NCBI RefSeq assembly: GCF_002237655.1 | Contig: NZ_NOKT01000014.1 | Location: 1-64,000, forward strand | DNA: 64,000 nucleotides | Direction: 5' to 3' | Source: Streptomyces sp. XY006 | Lineage (GTDB): Bacteria > Actinomycetota > Actinomycetes > Streptomycetales > Streptomycetaceae | Shown: positions 15,395 to 23,941 of the stretch, one piece after another | Layout of the letters: each line of letters opens with the position of its first letter | How positions within the stretch are numbered: the stretch's first letter is position 1 | Made by a program: the position numbers and the translations under genes | The notes under the pieces: model-generated | What the model was told of the DNA's origin: nothing | The model's database searches: none | The model's input: the letters and a program-made list of their open reading frames with translations, nothing else

Positions 15395-17254
15395 TCACGG
15401 CATCGGCAGGCGCAGGGCGAGCAGAGCCACGTCGTCGGTGCTGCCCGGCGGCATCCGGGCGAGCAGGTGGTCGCACAGCGTGTCCAGCGGAGCGCCGGCG
15501 AGGGCCAGGGCGTGGCGGCGCAGGTGGGCGAGGCCGGTGTCCAGGTCGCTGCCGGGCACCTCGATCAGGCCGTCGGTGTAGAGGATCAGGGTGGAACCCG
15601 GCGGCAAGGGCAGCGTGGCGTTCGGCCGGCTGCCGCCGCCCGTGCCCGGAGGCGCGCCGAGGAGCAGCCCCTGCCCGGCTTCGAGGTAGCGTCCCTGTCC
15701 GTCGCGGGTCAGCAGCAGAGGCGGCGGATGCCCCGCGCTGCTCCACCGCAGCGTCCACGGCCCCGTGTGGGGGCCGCCTTCCAGCAGGGCGAGGACGAGA
15801 GTGGCCATGGGGACAGTGGTGATGGCGGACATGGCGTCGTCGAGGCGGTCGATGACGGCGCCGGGCGGGCCGCTGTGGTCCCAGGCCAAGGAGCGCAGGA
15901 TGCCGTGCAGTTGGGCCATCCCGGCCGCCGCGGTCAGGTCATGGCCCACGACGTCGCCGATGACCAGTGCGAGCGTGCCGTCCTTCCGCTCGAAGGCGTC
16001 GTACCAGTCGCCGCCCACCTGGGAACCCGCCGGGGCGGGCTGGTAGCGGGCCGTCAGCCGCAGACGGCCGGGCTGGGGCGGCGGGGCCAGCAGGTTGCGC
16101 TGCATGGCCTCCGCGACGGCGCGCTGGCGGCCGAAGCGGCGGGCGTTGTCGATGACCAGCCCGACCCGGCGGCCGATGTCGCTCACCACTTCCAGGTTCT
16201 CGGCGTCGAACGGGTGAGCCGGGTCGGTGCGCGCCAGCGTCAGGGCCCCGGTGATCCGCTGCCGGGCACCCAGCGGCACCGTGAGGGCGGACGTCGCGTG
16301 CACCGTCCGCAGGAAGTCGCGGTGGAGGGCGGCCAGGGCGGAACCGGGCGGTCCCGCCGGCTCCGCCTCGTCCCGCTCGTTCTGCAGCGCGGGATCACCT
16401 CCGTGCAGCACCCGGACGAGAGGTGAGCGGTCGGCCTCCCCCGTCTCGGGAAGGCGCTCGCGGCCGCCCTCCAGCCCGGCGTCCCGGCCCATGGGCCCCG
16501 TCACGGCCACCCGGTGGACCTCCCCCGAACCGGTCCGCAGGTCCACCGCCGCCCAGTCGGCGAGGCGGGGCACCAACAGGCGGCCCAGCCGGGCCAGGGC
16601 CTCGTCGGTCTCCAGGGTCTGGCCCAGTACGTCGGTGATCTCCGCGACCAGCGTCAGCCGCTCGTTGAGGTCCTCCAGAGCACTCGTGTAGGCCGCCCGC
16701 TCCCGGCGTGCGCTGCGGTCACCCGTCACGTCGTGGAACAGCACGGCCATGCCCTGCAAGGAGCCGCCGTCCATCAGGGGGGAAGCGGACCAGGAGATCG
16801 TGATCAGACGGCCGTCACCGCGCCGGTACCTGTCACCCTCCCCGCGCGAGACGGTTCCCTCGACCAGTGCCCGCAGCAGCGGGCACTGCTCCCGCAGGAG
16901 CGTGCCGCCGTCCGCCTCCCGGTGCAGCAGCTCGTGCGCGTCCTGCCCGCGTACGGTGGCGGAGTCCCGGTCCAGCAGCCGTTCGGCGGCCGGGTTGACG
17001 GCGAGGACCCGTCCGGCCGGGTCCACCACCATCAGGGCCGTGCTCAGCTGCTCGACGACATGCCGCCAGAACTCCGGCCCGGCAGCCGGCCGCGACCGCC
17101 GCTGCCCCTGCGCACCGGGCACCGCATCCTCCACCACGCCGCCTTTCGTCCTGGCCGCCTCCGCGCGGAGACCGCCGGCGTGCCGGCGTCCGATGAGCCG
17201 ACCCTTCGACACCCCGATGGTCCCCTGAGAGACACCCGCCCGTACGGCCGACAC
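15395..17254 (-). CDS. PAS-GAF-SpoIIE phosphatase
   Basis: A 619-aa regulatory phosphatase. A PAS domain spans about residues 70-190 (ALMVVDPAGRVLAVNPAAERLL), a GAF domain about 205-385 and a PP2C/SpoIIE catalytic domain about 400-615. Metal-binding motifs are visible: QVGGDWYDAF, VIGDVVGHDLTAA, STLILYTDGLIEVPG and STDDVALLALRLP. Such proteins dephosphorylate anti-anti-sigma factors. The first ~45 residues are not conserved, so the start is uncertain. It lies downstream of DUF5994 paralogue 3 on the same strand (51-base gap) and may be co-transcribed from leader D. Confidence 0.9.
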   Translation of the reverse strand: MSAVRAGVSQGTIGVSKGRLIGRRHAGGLRAEAARTKGGVVEDAVPGAQGQRRSRPAAGPEFWRHVVEQLSTALMVVDPAGRVLAVNPAAERLLDRDSATVRGQDAHELLHREADGGTLLREQCPLLRALVEGTVSRGEGDRYRRGDGRLITISWSASPLMDGGSLQGMAVLFHDVTGDRSARRERAAYTSALEDLNERLTLVAEITDVLGQTLETDEALARLGRLLVPRLADWAAVDLRTGSGEVHRVAVTGPMGRDAGLEGGRERLPETGEADRSPLVRVLHGGDPALQNERDEAEPAGPPGSALAALHRDFLRTVHATSALTVPLGARQRITGALTLARTDPAHPFDAENLEVVSDIGRRVGLVIDNARRFGRQRAVAEAMQRNLLAPPPQPGRLRLTARYQPAPAGSQVGGDWYDAFERKDGTLALVIGDVVGHDLTAAAGMAQLHGILRSLAWDHSGPPGAVIDRLDDAMSAITTVPMATLVLALLEGGPHTGPWTLRWSSAGHPPPLLLTRDGQGRYLEAGQGLLLGAPPGTGGGSRPNATLPLPPGSTLILYTDGLIEVPGSDLDTGLAHLRRHALALAGAPLDTLCDHLLARMPPGSTDDVALLALRLPMP

Positions 17255-17305
17255 GACGACCGCCGGCGGGGCGTCGCACTGAGCAGGTCACGAACGCCCG
17301 GTCGC

Positions 17306-17728
17306 CTACGGGCCGGGGTACGCGCCCACGGTGGCCATCAGCCGGGCGGCCGAAGACGCCTGCGTCTCCGGGGGGATCACCAGGAGGTTCCAGCGGCCCG
17401 CCGAGTAGGAGAGCAGCGTGATCCCGTGCGAAGCCGGCCCGGAGGCGAACCGACCGACCTGTACCGCATAGCCGTTGACGACGACCCGGTCCGGGATGCC
17501 CTGCCAGTGGCGGGGGTCGACCGTGACCCGGACGATCCGCCCCCACAGCGGATCCAGCACGTCCGCCAGGGCGGAGAGCTCGCGGGGCAGGTCACGTGAA
17601 CGGGGCCACCACACACCGTCCGGGCCGCCACGCCCCGTGGAGGCGTCGTCCGACCGCAGCGCCAGGCGCGCGGTCGGGGCCCGGAAGGGGACGGCCCTGA
17701 GCGGGGGAGGTGAGTCGGTCACGGACAT
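17306..17728 (-). CDS. DUF5994 family protein (paralogue 3)
   Basis: A 140-aa member with PDGVWWPRSRDLPRELSALADVLDP near residue 36, LWGRIVRVTVDPRHW near 60, a GYAVQVGRF strand and the terminal WNLLVIPPETQASSAARLM. The frame stays open to 17803, but the upstream part coincides with leader element D, so I place the start at ATG 17728, 112 bases after the GGAGTA box. It precedes the SpoIIE phosphatase gene, which suggests that the two products work together. Confidence 0.83.
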   Translation of the reverse strand: MSVTDSPPPLRAVPFRAPTARLALRSDDASTGRGGPDGVWWPRSRDLPRELSALADVLDPLWGRIVRVTVDPRHWQGIPDRVVVNGYAVQVGRFASGPASHGITLLSYSAGRWNLLVIPPETQASSAARLMATVGAYPGP

Positions 17729-17768
17729 GGCGCGAACCCGTCTCCGGGCTCCCGCCGGGGGCAGCAGT

Positions 17769-17846
17769 CCGGTGTCGTCGCTCACCGGGAGCGACACCGG
17801 CATCGGAGCCGACGTGCGAAAGCTCCCGATGCGTTCACGCTACTCC
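17769..17846 (-). promoter_or_regulatory. Leader element D (DUF5994 island)
   Basis: On the minus strand: GGAGTA (17846-17841), GCGTGAAC, 28-base spacing to TCGGCTCC, then a clear inverted repeat CCGGTGTCG...CGACACCGG (9-bp stem) ending at 17769. Back to back with element E. Confidence 0.6.
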
Positions 17847-17955
17847 CCGAAGGAGAGGGGCGGACCGTGCCGTGTGCCGCCGGCCGCACAGGCCGGTCGG
17901 GCTTGCTCGGTCGGTCCTGTCAGTCCGATCCGTCTGGTCCGTTCGGCCCCTCCGA

Positions 17956-18034
17956 GGAGTAGGCTCGAATCACCGAGGATATTTCGCGCACCGGCTTCCA
18001 GGCTCGTGTCGTTTTCGGCGATCGAATACACCGG
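17956..18034 (+). promoter_or_regulatory. Leader element E (DUF5994 island)
   Basis: GGAGTA (17956-17961), 29 bases, CCGGCTTCC, then GTGTCGTTTTCGG...ACACCGG. The ATG of DUF5994 paralogue 4 lies 109 bases after the box. This copy is richer in A/T than the others. Confidence 0.6.
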
Positions 18035-18070
18035 GCCGGTTTCGGCCGGTCCGGGGGCAGGGTCCGCGTC

Positions 18071-18727
18071 ATGACTGCGACCATTTCCCTTCCGCCGACA
18101 GCCGAAGCCGACGACCGCTCGCTCCCCTCGGCCTCCTCCTCTCTCCGGTTGTCGCTGGCTCCCGCCGGTCCCGCACCGGCTCTGCTGGACGGCGCGTGGT
18201 GGCCCCACTCCCGTGACCTCGGGGCCGAACTCCCCGCCCTGGCAGCCGTACTGGACCCGCTGTGGGGCCGGATCACCCGCGTCACGGTGAACCCCACCCA
18301 CTGGCCGGTGGTGCCGCGCAAGGTGCCCGTCTCCGGACACACGGTGAAGGTGGGCTGGTTCCTCGCCCAACAGGACCCGCACGAACTGCTGTTGCTCTCG
18401 TACCGCGCGGGCCGCTGGAACCTCCTGGTGATCCCGCCGCAGACAGCTCCCGCCGAGGCCGCCTGGTTGATGGCCGCCGCGAGCGACCCCCTGGGCACGT
18501 CGACCGCGAGCCGGTTGATGGCAGAGGCGGCGTCGACGGCAGAGGCGCCGCGCCCGCCGACGGTGCCCGTGAGCGACCGGCGCGTGGAGCGGGCGGCGTC
18601 CGAGTCGGACCGGGCCGTGGAAGCGGTCTGGGACTCCGAAGGCGGCCACGAGGCCCGCGATCCGGCCGTACATCCCGAAACCACGCCCGCCACCGCTACC
18701 CCGGCGCATCCCCCGACGGGGAGGTGA
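18071..18727 (+). CDS. DUF5994 family protein (paralogue 4, long form)
   Basis: A 218-aa protein. Residues 30-140 are the DUF5994 core (LLDGAWWPHSRDLGAELPAL, then LWGRITRVTVNPTHWPVVP, then WNLLVIPPQTAPAEAAWLM). The remaining ~75 residues are a hydrophilic Ala/Pro/Glu/Arg tail absent from the other three copies, probably disordered. A small membrane protein gene follows after 5 bases, a likely operon. It is divergent from paralogue 3 across the D/E leader pair. Confidence 0.85.
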   Translation: MTATISLPPTAEADDRSLPSASSSLRLSLAPAGPAPALLDGAWWPHSRDLGAELPALAAVLDPLWGRITRVTVNPTHWPVVPRKVPVSGHTVKVGWFLAQQDPHELLLLSYRAGRWNLLVIPPQTAPAEAAWLMAAASDPLGTSTASRLMAEAASTAEAPRPPTVPVSDRRVERAASESDRAVEAVWDSEGGHEARDPAVHPETTPATATPAHPPTGR

Positions 18728-18732
18728 GGACC

Positions 18733-18990
18733 GTGGCGACCTTCGTGACCGTGCTGGCGATCCTGGCGATGATCGCCTTCGGGGCGCTCCTGATCCGCCT
18801 GCTCAACGCGCAGCACAGTGACCGCGCCACCGCCTTCCACTACGGCCGCTCCGGGACACCCGTCCCGGGCCCGGCCCCGCCGGCTCCACGGAAGGCCCAC
18901 GGCCGGGCCGCGGCCATCGCCCCCGCAGGCGACCGTGACCGTCACGACGACGGACCCCGCCGCCCCGGCCGACGGCACAGCCCCCACTGA
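18733..18990 (+). CDS. Small single-helix membrane protein
   Basis: An 85-aa protein. Residues 2-28 form one membrane helix (ATFVTVLAILAMIAFGALLI), followed by a basic, Pro/Arg/His-rich tail, so the C-terminus is presumably cytoplasmic. GTG 18733 has GGGGAGGTGAGG upstream. The family is not named, but its tight linkage to the DUF5994 gene suggests a shared function, for example membrane anchoring; that is inference. Confidence 0.6.
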   Translation: MATFVTVLAILAMIAFGALLIRLLNAQHSDRATAFHYGRSGTPVPGPAPPAPRKAHGRAAAIAPAGDRDRHDDGPRRPGRRHSPH

Positions 18991-19170
18991 CACCCACTCC
19001 GGTTGCCCGACCGGCCGCTCCACCACCACCGCACGACGCGAACCGGCGGCATACGGCGGGCGGACCGGCGGCATGGCCCGAGGGCCGGACGAGGACCGCA
19101 CCGACTCACCTGGCCCCACCACGCGGCGCTCCACCACGCGGCACGCCCGAGAATCACACGGCGGAGCCTC

Positions 19171-20217
19171 CTACGAGGCGGCCCGGGCGCCCTCACGGAG
19201 CGGTGCTCCCGCCTGGTGAAGACTGATGAGGGCCAGCCGGTAGGAGGTGATCAGGCCGGTCTCCACGTAGTCCACCCCCAGCTCCTCGCAGTAGCGCTGG
19301 ACGATGGCCCGGGCCTTGCGCAGATTGGGGCTGGGCATGCTGGGGAACAGGTGGTGCTCGATCTGGTGGTTCAGCCCGCCCAGGGCGATGTCGGTGAGCA
19401 GCCCGCCGCTGACGTTGCGCGAGGTGAGCACCTGGCGGCGCAGGAAGTCCGGGCGGTCCTCGCCCTTCAGGATCGGCATCCCCTTGTGGTTGGGCGCGAA
19501 GAGGGAACCGAGATAGACGCCGAACAGGCACTGGTGGACGGCGAGGAAGGCGAACGCCATCCCGGGCGGCAGCAGCCAGAACAGAAGGCCCAGATAGACG
19601 GCGAAGTGCCCGAACAGCAGGGTCCCGTCGAGCCCCCGGTGCTTGAGCGAGCGATTGGCCAGCGCCTTCACGCTCGACACGTGGAGGTTGAAGCCCTCCA
19701 GGGTCAGGAGCGGAAAGAACAGGAACGCCTGCCGGCGGCCGATCAGGCGGGGGAGCCCGGTGGCGGCCCGGGCCTGGTCCTGGGACCAGACCAGCAGGTC
19801 GGGGTCGAGGTCCGGGTCGAGTTCCTCGTGGTTGGGGTTGGCGTGGTGGCGGGTGTGCTTGTCCTGCCACCAGCCGTAGCCCATTCCGATGCCGGCACCG
19901 GCCATCCGTCCGGACACCTCGCTGGCCCGGCGCCGGCGGAACACCTGGCGGTGGGCCGCGTCGTGCGCGAGCAGGGCGACCTGGCCGAACACGACAGCCA
20001 GGAAGGCGGCGACCGCCAGGGTCCACCAACTGTCGCCGAGGAGCGCGACGGCCGCCCAGCCGCCGGCGTAGAGCCCGGTCACGATCGTCATCCGCAGCGC
20101 GTAGTAGCCGGGACGGCGCCCCATCAGCCCGGCATCGGTGATCCTTCGGGACAGGCGGGCGAAGTCACTGCCGGACGCCTGCGCGGGCGGGGGGCGGACC
20201 GTGGTGTTGCTGGTCAT
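19171..20217 (-). CDS. Fatty acid desaturase (acyl-CoA desaturase type)
   Basis: Membrane di-iron desaturase of 348 aa. The three histidine boxes are present: HDAAHRQ, HTRHHAN and NHQIEHHLFP, separated by paired hydrophobic segments. It would introduce a cis double bond into an acyl chain using reduced ferredoxin and O2, affecting membrane fluidity; regiospecificity cannot be judged. ATG 20217 follows GGAGAGAG; the longer frame to 20298 is the untranslated leader. No partner reductase gene is adjacent. Confidence 0.9.
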   Translation of the reverse strand: MTSNTTVRPPPAQASGSDFARLSRRITDAGLMGRRPGYYALRMTIVTGLYAGGWAAVALLGDSWWTLAVAAFLAVVFGQVALLAHDAAHRQVFRRRRASEVSGRMAGAGIGMGYGWWQDKHTRHHANPNHEELDPDLDPDLLVWSQDQARAATGLPRLIGRRQAFLFFPLLTLEGFNLHVSSVKALANRSLKHRGLDGTLLFGHFAVYLGLLFWLLPPGMAFAFLAVHQCLFGVYLGSLFAPNHKGMPILKGEDRPDFLRRQVLTSRNVSGGLLTDIALGGLNHQIEHHLFPSMPSPNLRKARAIVQRYCEELGVDYVETGLITSYRLALISLHQAGAPLREGARAAS

Positions 20218-20407
20218 GGTGGTGACACTCTCTCCGGGAGGGAAGATGGCGCCGCCCCGGGGCCGCTGATACCGGACCGCAGACGGAGTCGCGCTCACTG
20301 CTTCGCCGGCCGACGGCCGCGCAGGCCCTCCTCTCCATGGGGGTTCCCAGCGGGCCGGGTCTCACACCGCAGCGCACCCCCATGCGCCGGCCTGTCATCA
20401 TCCTCCG

Positions 20408-21139
20408 ATGCTGAAGATCCCCGGATACGAAGACGGACCTCTGGTCCCGGGCACGGCTTACCTCGACGATCCGTTGTTCTGGCCCGTCCACCTCGGCAGC
20501 TGCCTGCGCGGTGAGCGAGCGCTGCGAGCCGCGTTCGGTGCGGACTGGGACGCGGCCATGGAGCTGAGCCGCGCCCTGTCCGCCGAGAGCCACTGGCCGG
20601 TGTTCAGCGTGCCCCTGTCCTCCGGACACACCATCCATGTCGTGTACCGCAACATCGTGGACGAGCGCGGAGTGGACTACCTGATACACCACCCGGCATG
20701 GTCCGCGGCGGAGACGCTCGCGGTGGACGACGGTCACTTCATGGGGCCCGGCGTGGCCTGGCCGGAGCTGCTGTCCGTCGCCCGACAGCCGGCAACGGAG
20801 GGAGTCGACGACCCCGACTCCCGTCTCCTGCTGATCTTCCCGGCACTCGGCGACGCACGACTTCCCCACGAAGCCGCAGCTCCCCTCACGACCGCGCTCA
20901 CCGCGCTCACCTCGATCGAAGATCCCGCCGAAGTGGCGACCCTGCTCCTTGCGAACCAGGGCCAGTGGGCCCCCGCCCACTGGACCACGGCAGACGGCGT
21001 CCGCACCAACGACGGCGGCCACTCCTACCGAAACCCCGAAAACGCCTTCGCCCTGCCCGAGGACCGCCTGAGGGAAATCAGTGCCGCACTCGACGGCGTC
21101 TCCCACTCGAGGGGCACCGGTCGCAGGAAGTTGGGCTGA
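20408..21139 (+). CDS. Hypothetical protein
   Basis: A 243-aa soluble acidic protein, not recognised. N-terminal half: YLDDPLFWPVHLGSCLRGER and SSGHTIHVVYRNIVDERGVDYLIHHP; C-terminal half: a LLIFPALGD strand and SIEDPAEVATLLLANQGQW. The overall look (single globular domain, many Trp and Asp) resembles bacterial immunity-type or SMI1-like proteins, but no motif proves this. Codon use is normal for the chromosome. It begins close to the divergent desaturase gene without a strong ribosome site. Confidence 0.65.
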   Translation: MLKIPGYEDGPLVPGTAYLDDPLFWPVHLGSCLRGERALRAAFGADWDAAMELSRALSAESHWPVFSVPLSSGHTIHVVYRNIVDERGVDYLIHHPAWSAAETLAVDDGHFMGPGVAWPELLSVARQPATEGVDDPDSRLLLIFPALGDARLPHEAAAPLTTALTALTSIEDPAEVATLLLANQGQWAPAHWTTADGVRTNDGGHSYRNPENAFALPEDRLREISAALDGVSHSRGTGRRKLG

Positions 21140-21362
21140 GGCGGTCGTGAGGGTGGACGGCCCAGAAGCACCCGGCTCACTGGAAACAAGCCGTCAGTTC
21201 GGAAACGATGCACGCCCCCTGCCCTGCATCTACGAGCCAACGGCACCGGCTCCGTCCAGTCCGCGTTCTTCGCTGCCATGGCCGAGGCCGAGGCGAGCGG
21301 GAAGGCATCTGCTCAACGGCCGGTGGCGCCAGGCCTGTTGGTCATCGGAGACACTGCCACCC

Positions 21363-22010
21363 ATGGACTGGATCTCTCCCGTTTCCGGACTCGTCGGCGC
21401 CCTGGTGGGCGCTGCCGCCACGTACGGCGGCACCCGCCAGGCGCAGAACAAGGCCCTGGCGGACGCCCGCCAGGCACGCCTGGAGGCCAAGCAGGACACC
21501 GCCGTTGCGACGCTGGCGGACACCTTCGGCAAGCTCCAGAGGCATGTCCGTGACGTTCCCGGCGCCCGGGCGCGTGGGCTGGACGCCGAGGAGTCCGCCG
21601 CGTTCACCGCCGCCCGGCAGACATGGGACCAGAAGCTGGAAGACCTCACCGCCCCGGCGCGTATCGCCGTTGGCGTCATCCGCGACGAGGCCCTACGCGC
21701 CCGCCTGCACCAGACCCTGGACCTACTGGATGCCTGGCAGTCCGGCTTGGAGTACGCCTACAGGGGCGGCGCCCGCTCCCGGGCCTGGGTGCTGCGCGGA
21801 GTCATCTCCCACGCCGTGGAGTGCGTCGGCGCGTGGCAGCGGGAGGAGCCGATGCCGGAGCCGAACCACGCCTACAGCGACGCCGTGGAGTCCCTGGAGC
21901 TGAAGCGGGAGGAGGCGGAGGCCACCGCACAGGCCGAGGCCGAGTACCGCCGGGAGCAGCGCGCCCAGCGCGTCAGCGGGGCCAACGAGCCCCCGTCACC
22001 GACTGCGTGA
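21363..22010 (+). CDS. Hypothetical membrane-anchored coiled-coil protein
   Basis: A 215-aa protein. A short hydrophobic N-terminal segment (WISPVSGLVGALVGAAATYGG, residues 3-23) serves as anchor, followed by Ala/Arg/Glu-rich helices with coiled-coil character (residues 25-110 and 175-205). ATG 21363 has GGAGAC upstream. No family assignment; similar short anchors with helical tails occur in many phage- and plasmid-related Streptomyces genes. Role unknown. Confidence 0.6.
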   Translation: MDWISPVSGLVGALVGAAATYGGTRQAQNKALADARQARLEAKQDTAVATLADTFGKLQRHVRDVPGARARGLDAEESAAFTAARQTWDQKLEDLTAPARIAVGVIRDEALRARLHQTLDLLDAWQSGLEYAYRGGARSRAWVLRGVISHAVECVGAWQREEPMPEPNHAYSDAVESLELKREEAEATAQAEAEYRREQRAQRVSGANEPPSPTA

Positions 22011-22170
22011 GGAGGGCGCGGAGAAGGCGAGGACTCGGGAAGGGCGGGGCCGGGCAGAGGTGAGCGGCTACGGAGCGGAAGGCCGACTGCTGCCCACAGG
22101 AGCCGCCGCTGTTCCCTGCTTCCCTTCCCCTGCGGGAGGTTGGGCCGCTTCGCCGCCCAGGGCGTGGCCA

Positions 22171-22470
22171 CTACCGGTCCCGCTTGGCGAACCACTCGGC
22201 CAGAGCGTCGGTGCAGCCGTGATACCACTCCTCGGGAGCCGAGTGGAAACCCGTAGGAGCCTTTCCGCCCGCCATGATCCGGTGAACGATGACCTTGCAG
22301 TTCTTCAGCAGTGTGTCTTGCACGGTCCCCTGTCCGGTGCCCGGAATCTCCAGCCAGATCTGATTGCGGGCCGGCACGGTCGTGGTGGTCGAATAGGCCT
22401 GGTCGTGGACACTGGGCGAACTCTCCCCGCCTGAGGACCCCGACTGCCCGCTGGTGCCTCCGTTCCACAT
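22171..22470 (-). CDS. Hypothetical small protein
   Basis: A 99-aa protein: Ser/Gly/Thr-rich first 35 residues, then IWLEIPGTGQGTVQDTLLKN and a C-terminal EEWYHGCTDALAEWFAKRDR. No known domain. The ATG at 22470 lies six bases past the end of the 92-bp repeat element read on the minus strand, so that element may be its 5' leader. The copy of the element inside the AICE has no comparable gene behind it. Real but orphan. Confidence 0.5.
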   Translation of the reverse strand: MWNGGTSGQSGSSGGESSPSVHDQAYSTTTTVPARNQIWLEIPGTGQGTVQDTLLKNCKVIVHRIMAGGKAPTGFHSAPEEWYHGCTDALAEWFAKRDR

Positions 22471-22475
22471 CGCCC

Positions 22476-22567
22476 ACCTGCCCGTTAAAGCACGACGTTG
22501 GGCCATGATCTTCGAGGCTCGACCCATGGTGGCTGCCTAAAGCCGTGGAGCCGACCGCCCCAGCCAC
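22476..22567 (-). repeat. 92-bp conserved element, chromosomal copy
   Basis: Nearly identical to 28641-28733 inside the AICE. It contains GTGGCTG/CAGCCAC at one end (7-bp inverted repeat around a 25-nt centre) and CTTTAACGGGCAGGT at the other. Two further blocks are shared with the AICE copy: GGGGCGGAGACAGGAG (22616-22631) and CCTTGAACCnGTnnAGAA (from 22677). Confidence 0.75.
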
Positions 22568-22699
22568 AGAGGGTGTCTCCCACTTCATGCCCGCAGCCGC
22601 CGGGCGCGGCCAGCCGGGGCGGAGACAGGAGGCCGGCCGCGCCGCAGAGGCGGCGCGCGCCCGCGCCGTGCGCGGGCCTTGAACCCGTGAAGAAGGTTG

Positions 22700-23797
22700 T
22701 TACTCAGTAGTGGCTGTGATGCGCCACAAGGGAGCGTCGTATTGCTTCGGACGGCTGCTGATGAGCAACTGGCGCAGGTCCTCGCGCAAGGAGCCGTTGA
22801 GGTTCAAGGCTTCTGTGATGCGTCGGAACGTCGTGTGGGTGACTCCGCGGCTGTGGGCCTCGGCTTCGAACTGGTCGAGCTGGGACAGTACGGCCTCCGG
22901 GTCGAGCTGGGCCGGTGGCTGGTCCTTGAGCCATGCAGCCTTGTTGCGCTCGTAGTCGATTTCCGAGTAGCCGCAGATTTCGCGGCTGTGTGCCTCGACC
23001 TCGTCCAGGGTGGCGGTGGTCAGGATGGCGCGGGCCAACTGGTTGCGGGTGAGCGTCTCGTCCAGGTCGACTTCATGGACCGTCGGTCCTTCGTCGGTGA
23101 GGGGGACCGGGAGGCCGGCGTCTCGCATTTCGCATGTGCCGCGTACGCCTCGGGCTGTCGCCGCGAGCATCCCGGTTGCCTCGGAGGGGTGCCATTCCAG
23201 GACGGAGCTGATCGGCTCGACGTCCTTCGCGGTGAGGCTGTGGAGGAGCGGGCCGAGCATGCCGCGCAGTTCGTCGAGAGGTAGTTCGCCATCGAGGCCG
23301 GGGCCCGCCACCAGGAGGCGGACGGGGGCATTCACCTGGCAGCACGCGGCGAGGGTGAGGGCGTCGGCAAGCGGGCTTTTCAGCGTTGGCTCGTCGCCGC
23401 GGGCGAGGATGTCACCGCCCACGTCCAGCAGGTCGATCGACTCTGGTGAGAAGTGGTCAACCATCTCTTCGAGTTGGCGGGTGACGCCTTCGACCCCGTG
23501 GCGTGGATCGATCAACGCGAACCTGTGCCGGAGCTCTGCTGCGAGTCGGGGGAGAGTCGAACCCGCGGGAGCGATCGGGCGGGCCTCGGCCGGCACTGCC
23601 CAGACTGCTGGGGTGAGGGGCTGGAGGCCTGTGAAGTTGTCCGGTCCTCGGGGACCGGGTACCGGGTCGATCAGGAGGCGGTCCCAGGCGTACGTGAGGA
23701 TCACCGCCTGGTCCTCGTCGCCGTAGAGGGCGGCGTGGATCATAGCGGCCGCGACTGCGTCACCCCCGCCTCCTGCTGCGACGATCAACCGCGTCAT
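22700..23797 (-). CDS. DUF1152-like protein
   Basis: A 365-aa soluble protein starting TRLIVAAGGGGDAVAAAMIH, a nucleotide-binding-like glycine-rich opening typical of DUF1152. Further family-like parts are AWDRLLIDPVPGPRGPDNF near 40 and SIDLLDVGGDILARGDEP near 118, where an acidic/Gly motif could form an active site. The activity is unknown. The gene is divergent from the GntR gene across a 144-base region holding an operator, so it may be repressed by that GntR protein. Base composition is lower in GC than the core genes, in line with horizontal acquisition. Confidence 0.65.
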   Translation of the reverse strand: MTRLIVAAGGGGDAVAAAMIHAALYGDEDQAVILTYAWDRLLIDPVPGPRGPDNFTGLQPLTPAVWAVPAEARPIAPAGSTLPRLAAELRHRFALIDPRHGVEGVTRQLEEMVDHFSPESIDLLDVGGDILARGDEPTLKSPLADALTLAACCQVNAPVRLLVAGPGLDGELPLDELRGMLGPLLHSLTAKDVEPISSVLEWHPSEATGMLAATARGVRGTCEMRDAGLPVPLTDEGPTVHEVDLDETLTRNQLARAILTTATLDEVEAHSREICGYSEIDYERNKAAWLKDQPPAQLDPEAVLSQLDQFEAEAHSRGVTHTTFRRITEALNLNGSLREDLRQLLISSRPKQYDAPLWRITATTE

Positions 23798-23838
23798 GCC
23801 CCCCAGCCTACGGCGTGGGGGGTGACCCCCTCGCTCTA

Positions 23839-23863
23839 TAGTGGCTGGAGGCCATAGCCACTT
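23839..23863. promoter_or_regulatory. GntR operator (divergent promoter region)
   Basis: AGTGGCT (23840-23846) and AGCCACT (23856-23862) form an inverted repeat inside the promoter region between the DUF1152 and GntR genes. The same AGTGGC/GCCACT motif occurs twice at 24719-24760. Confidence 0.65.
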
Positions 23864-23941
23864 TTAACGAGAAGCAGGCCTCAGCTCGGTAGCGGGGTGC
23901 CCGACTACTCGCCTGGGGCTCGCCTTGGGTGAGGAGGACTG

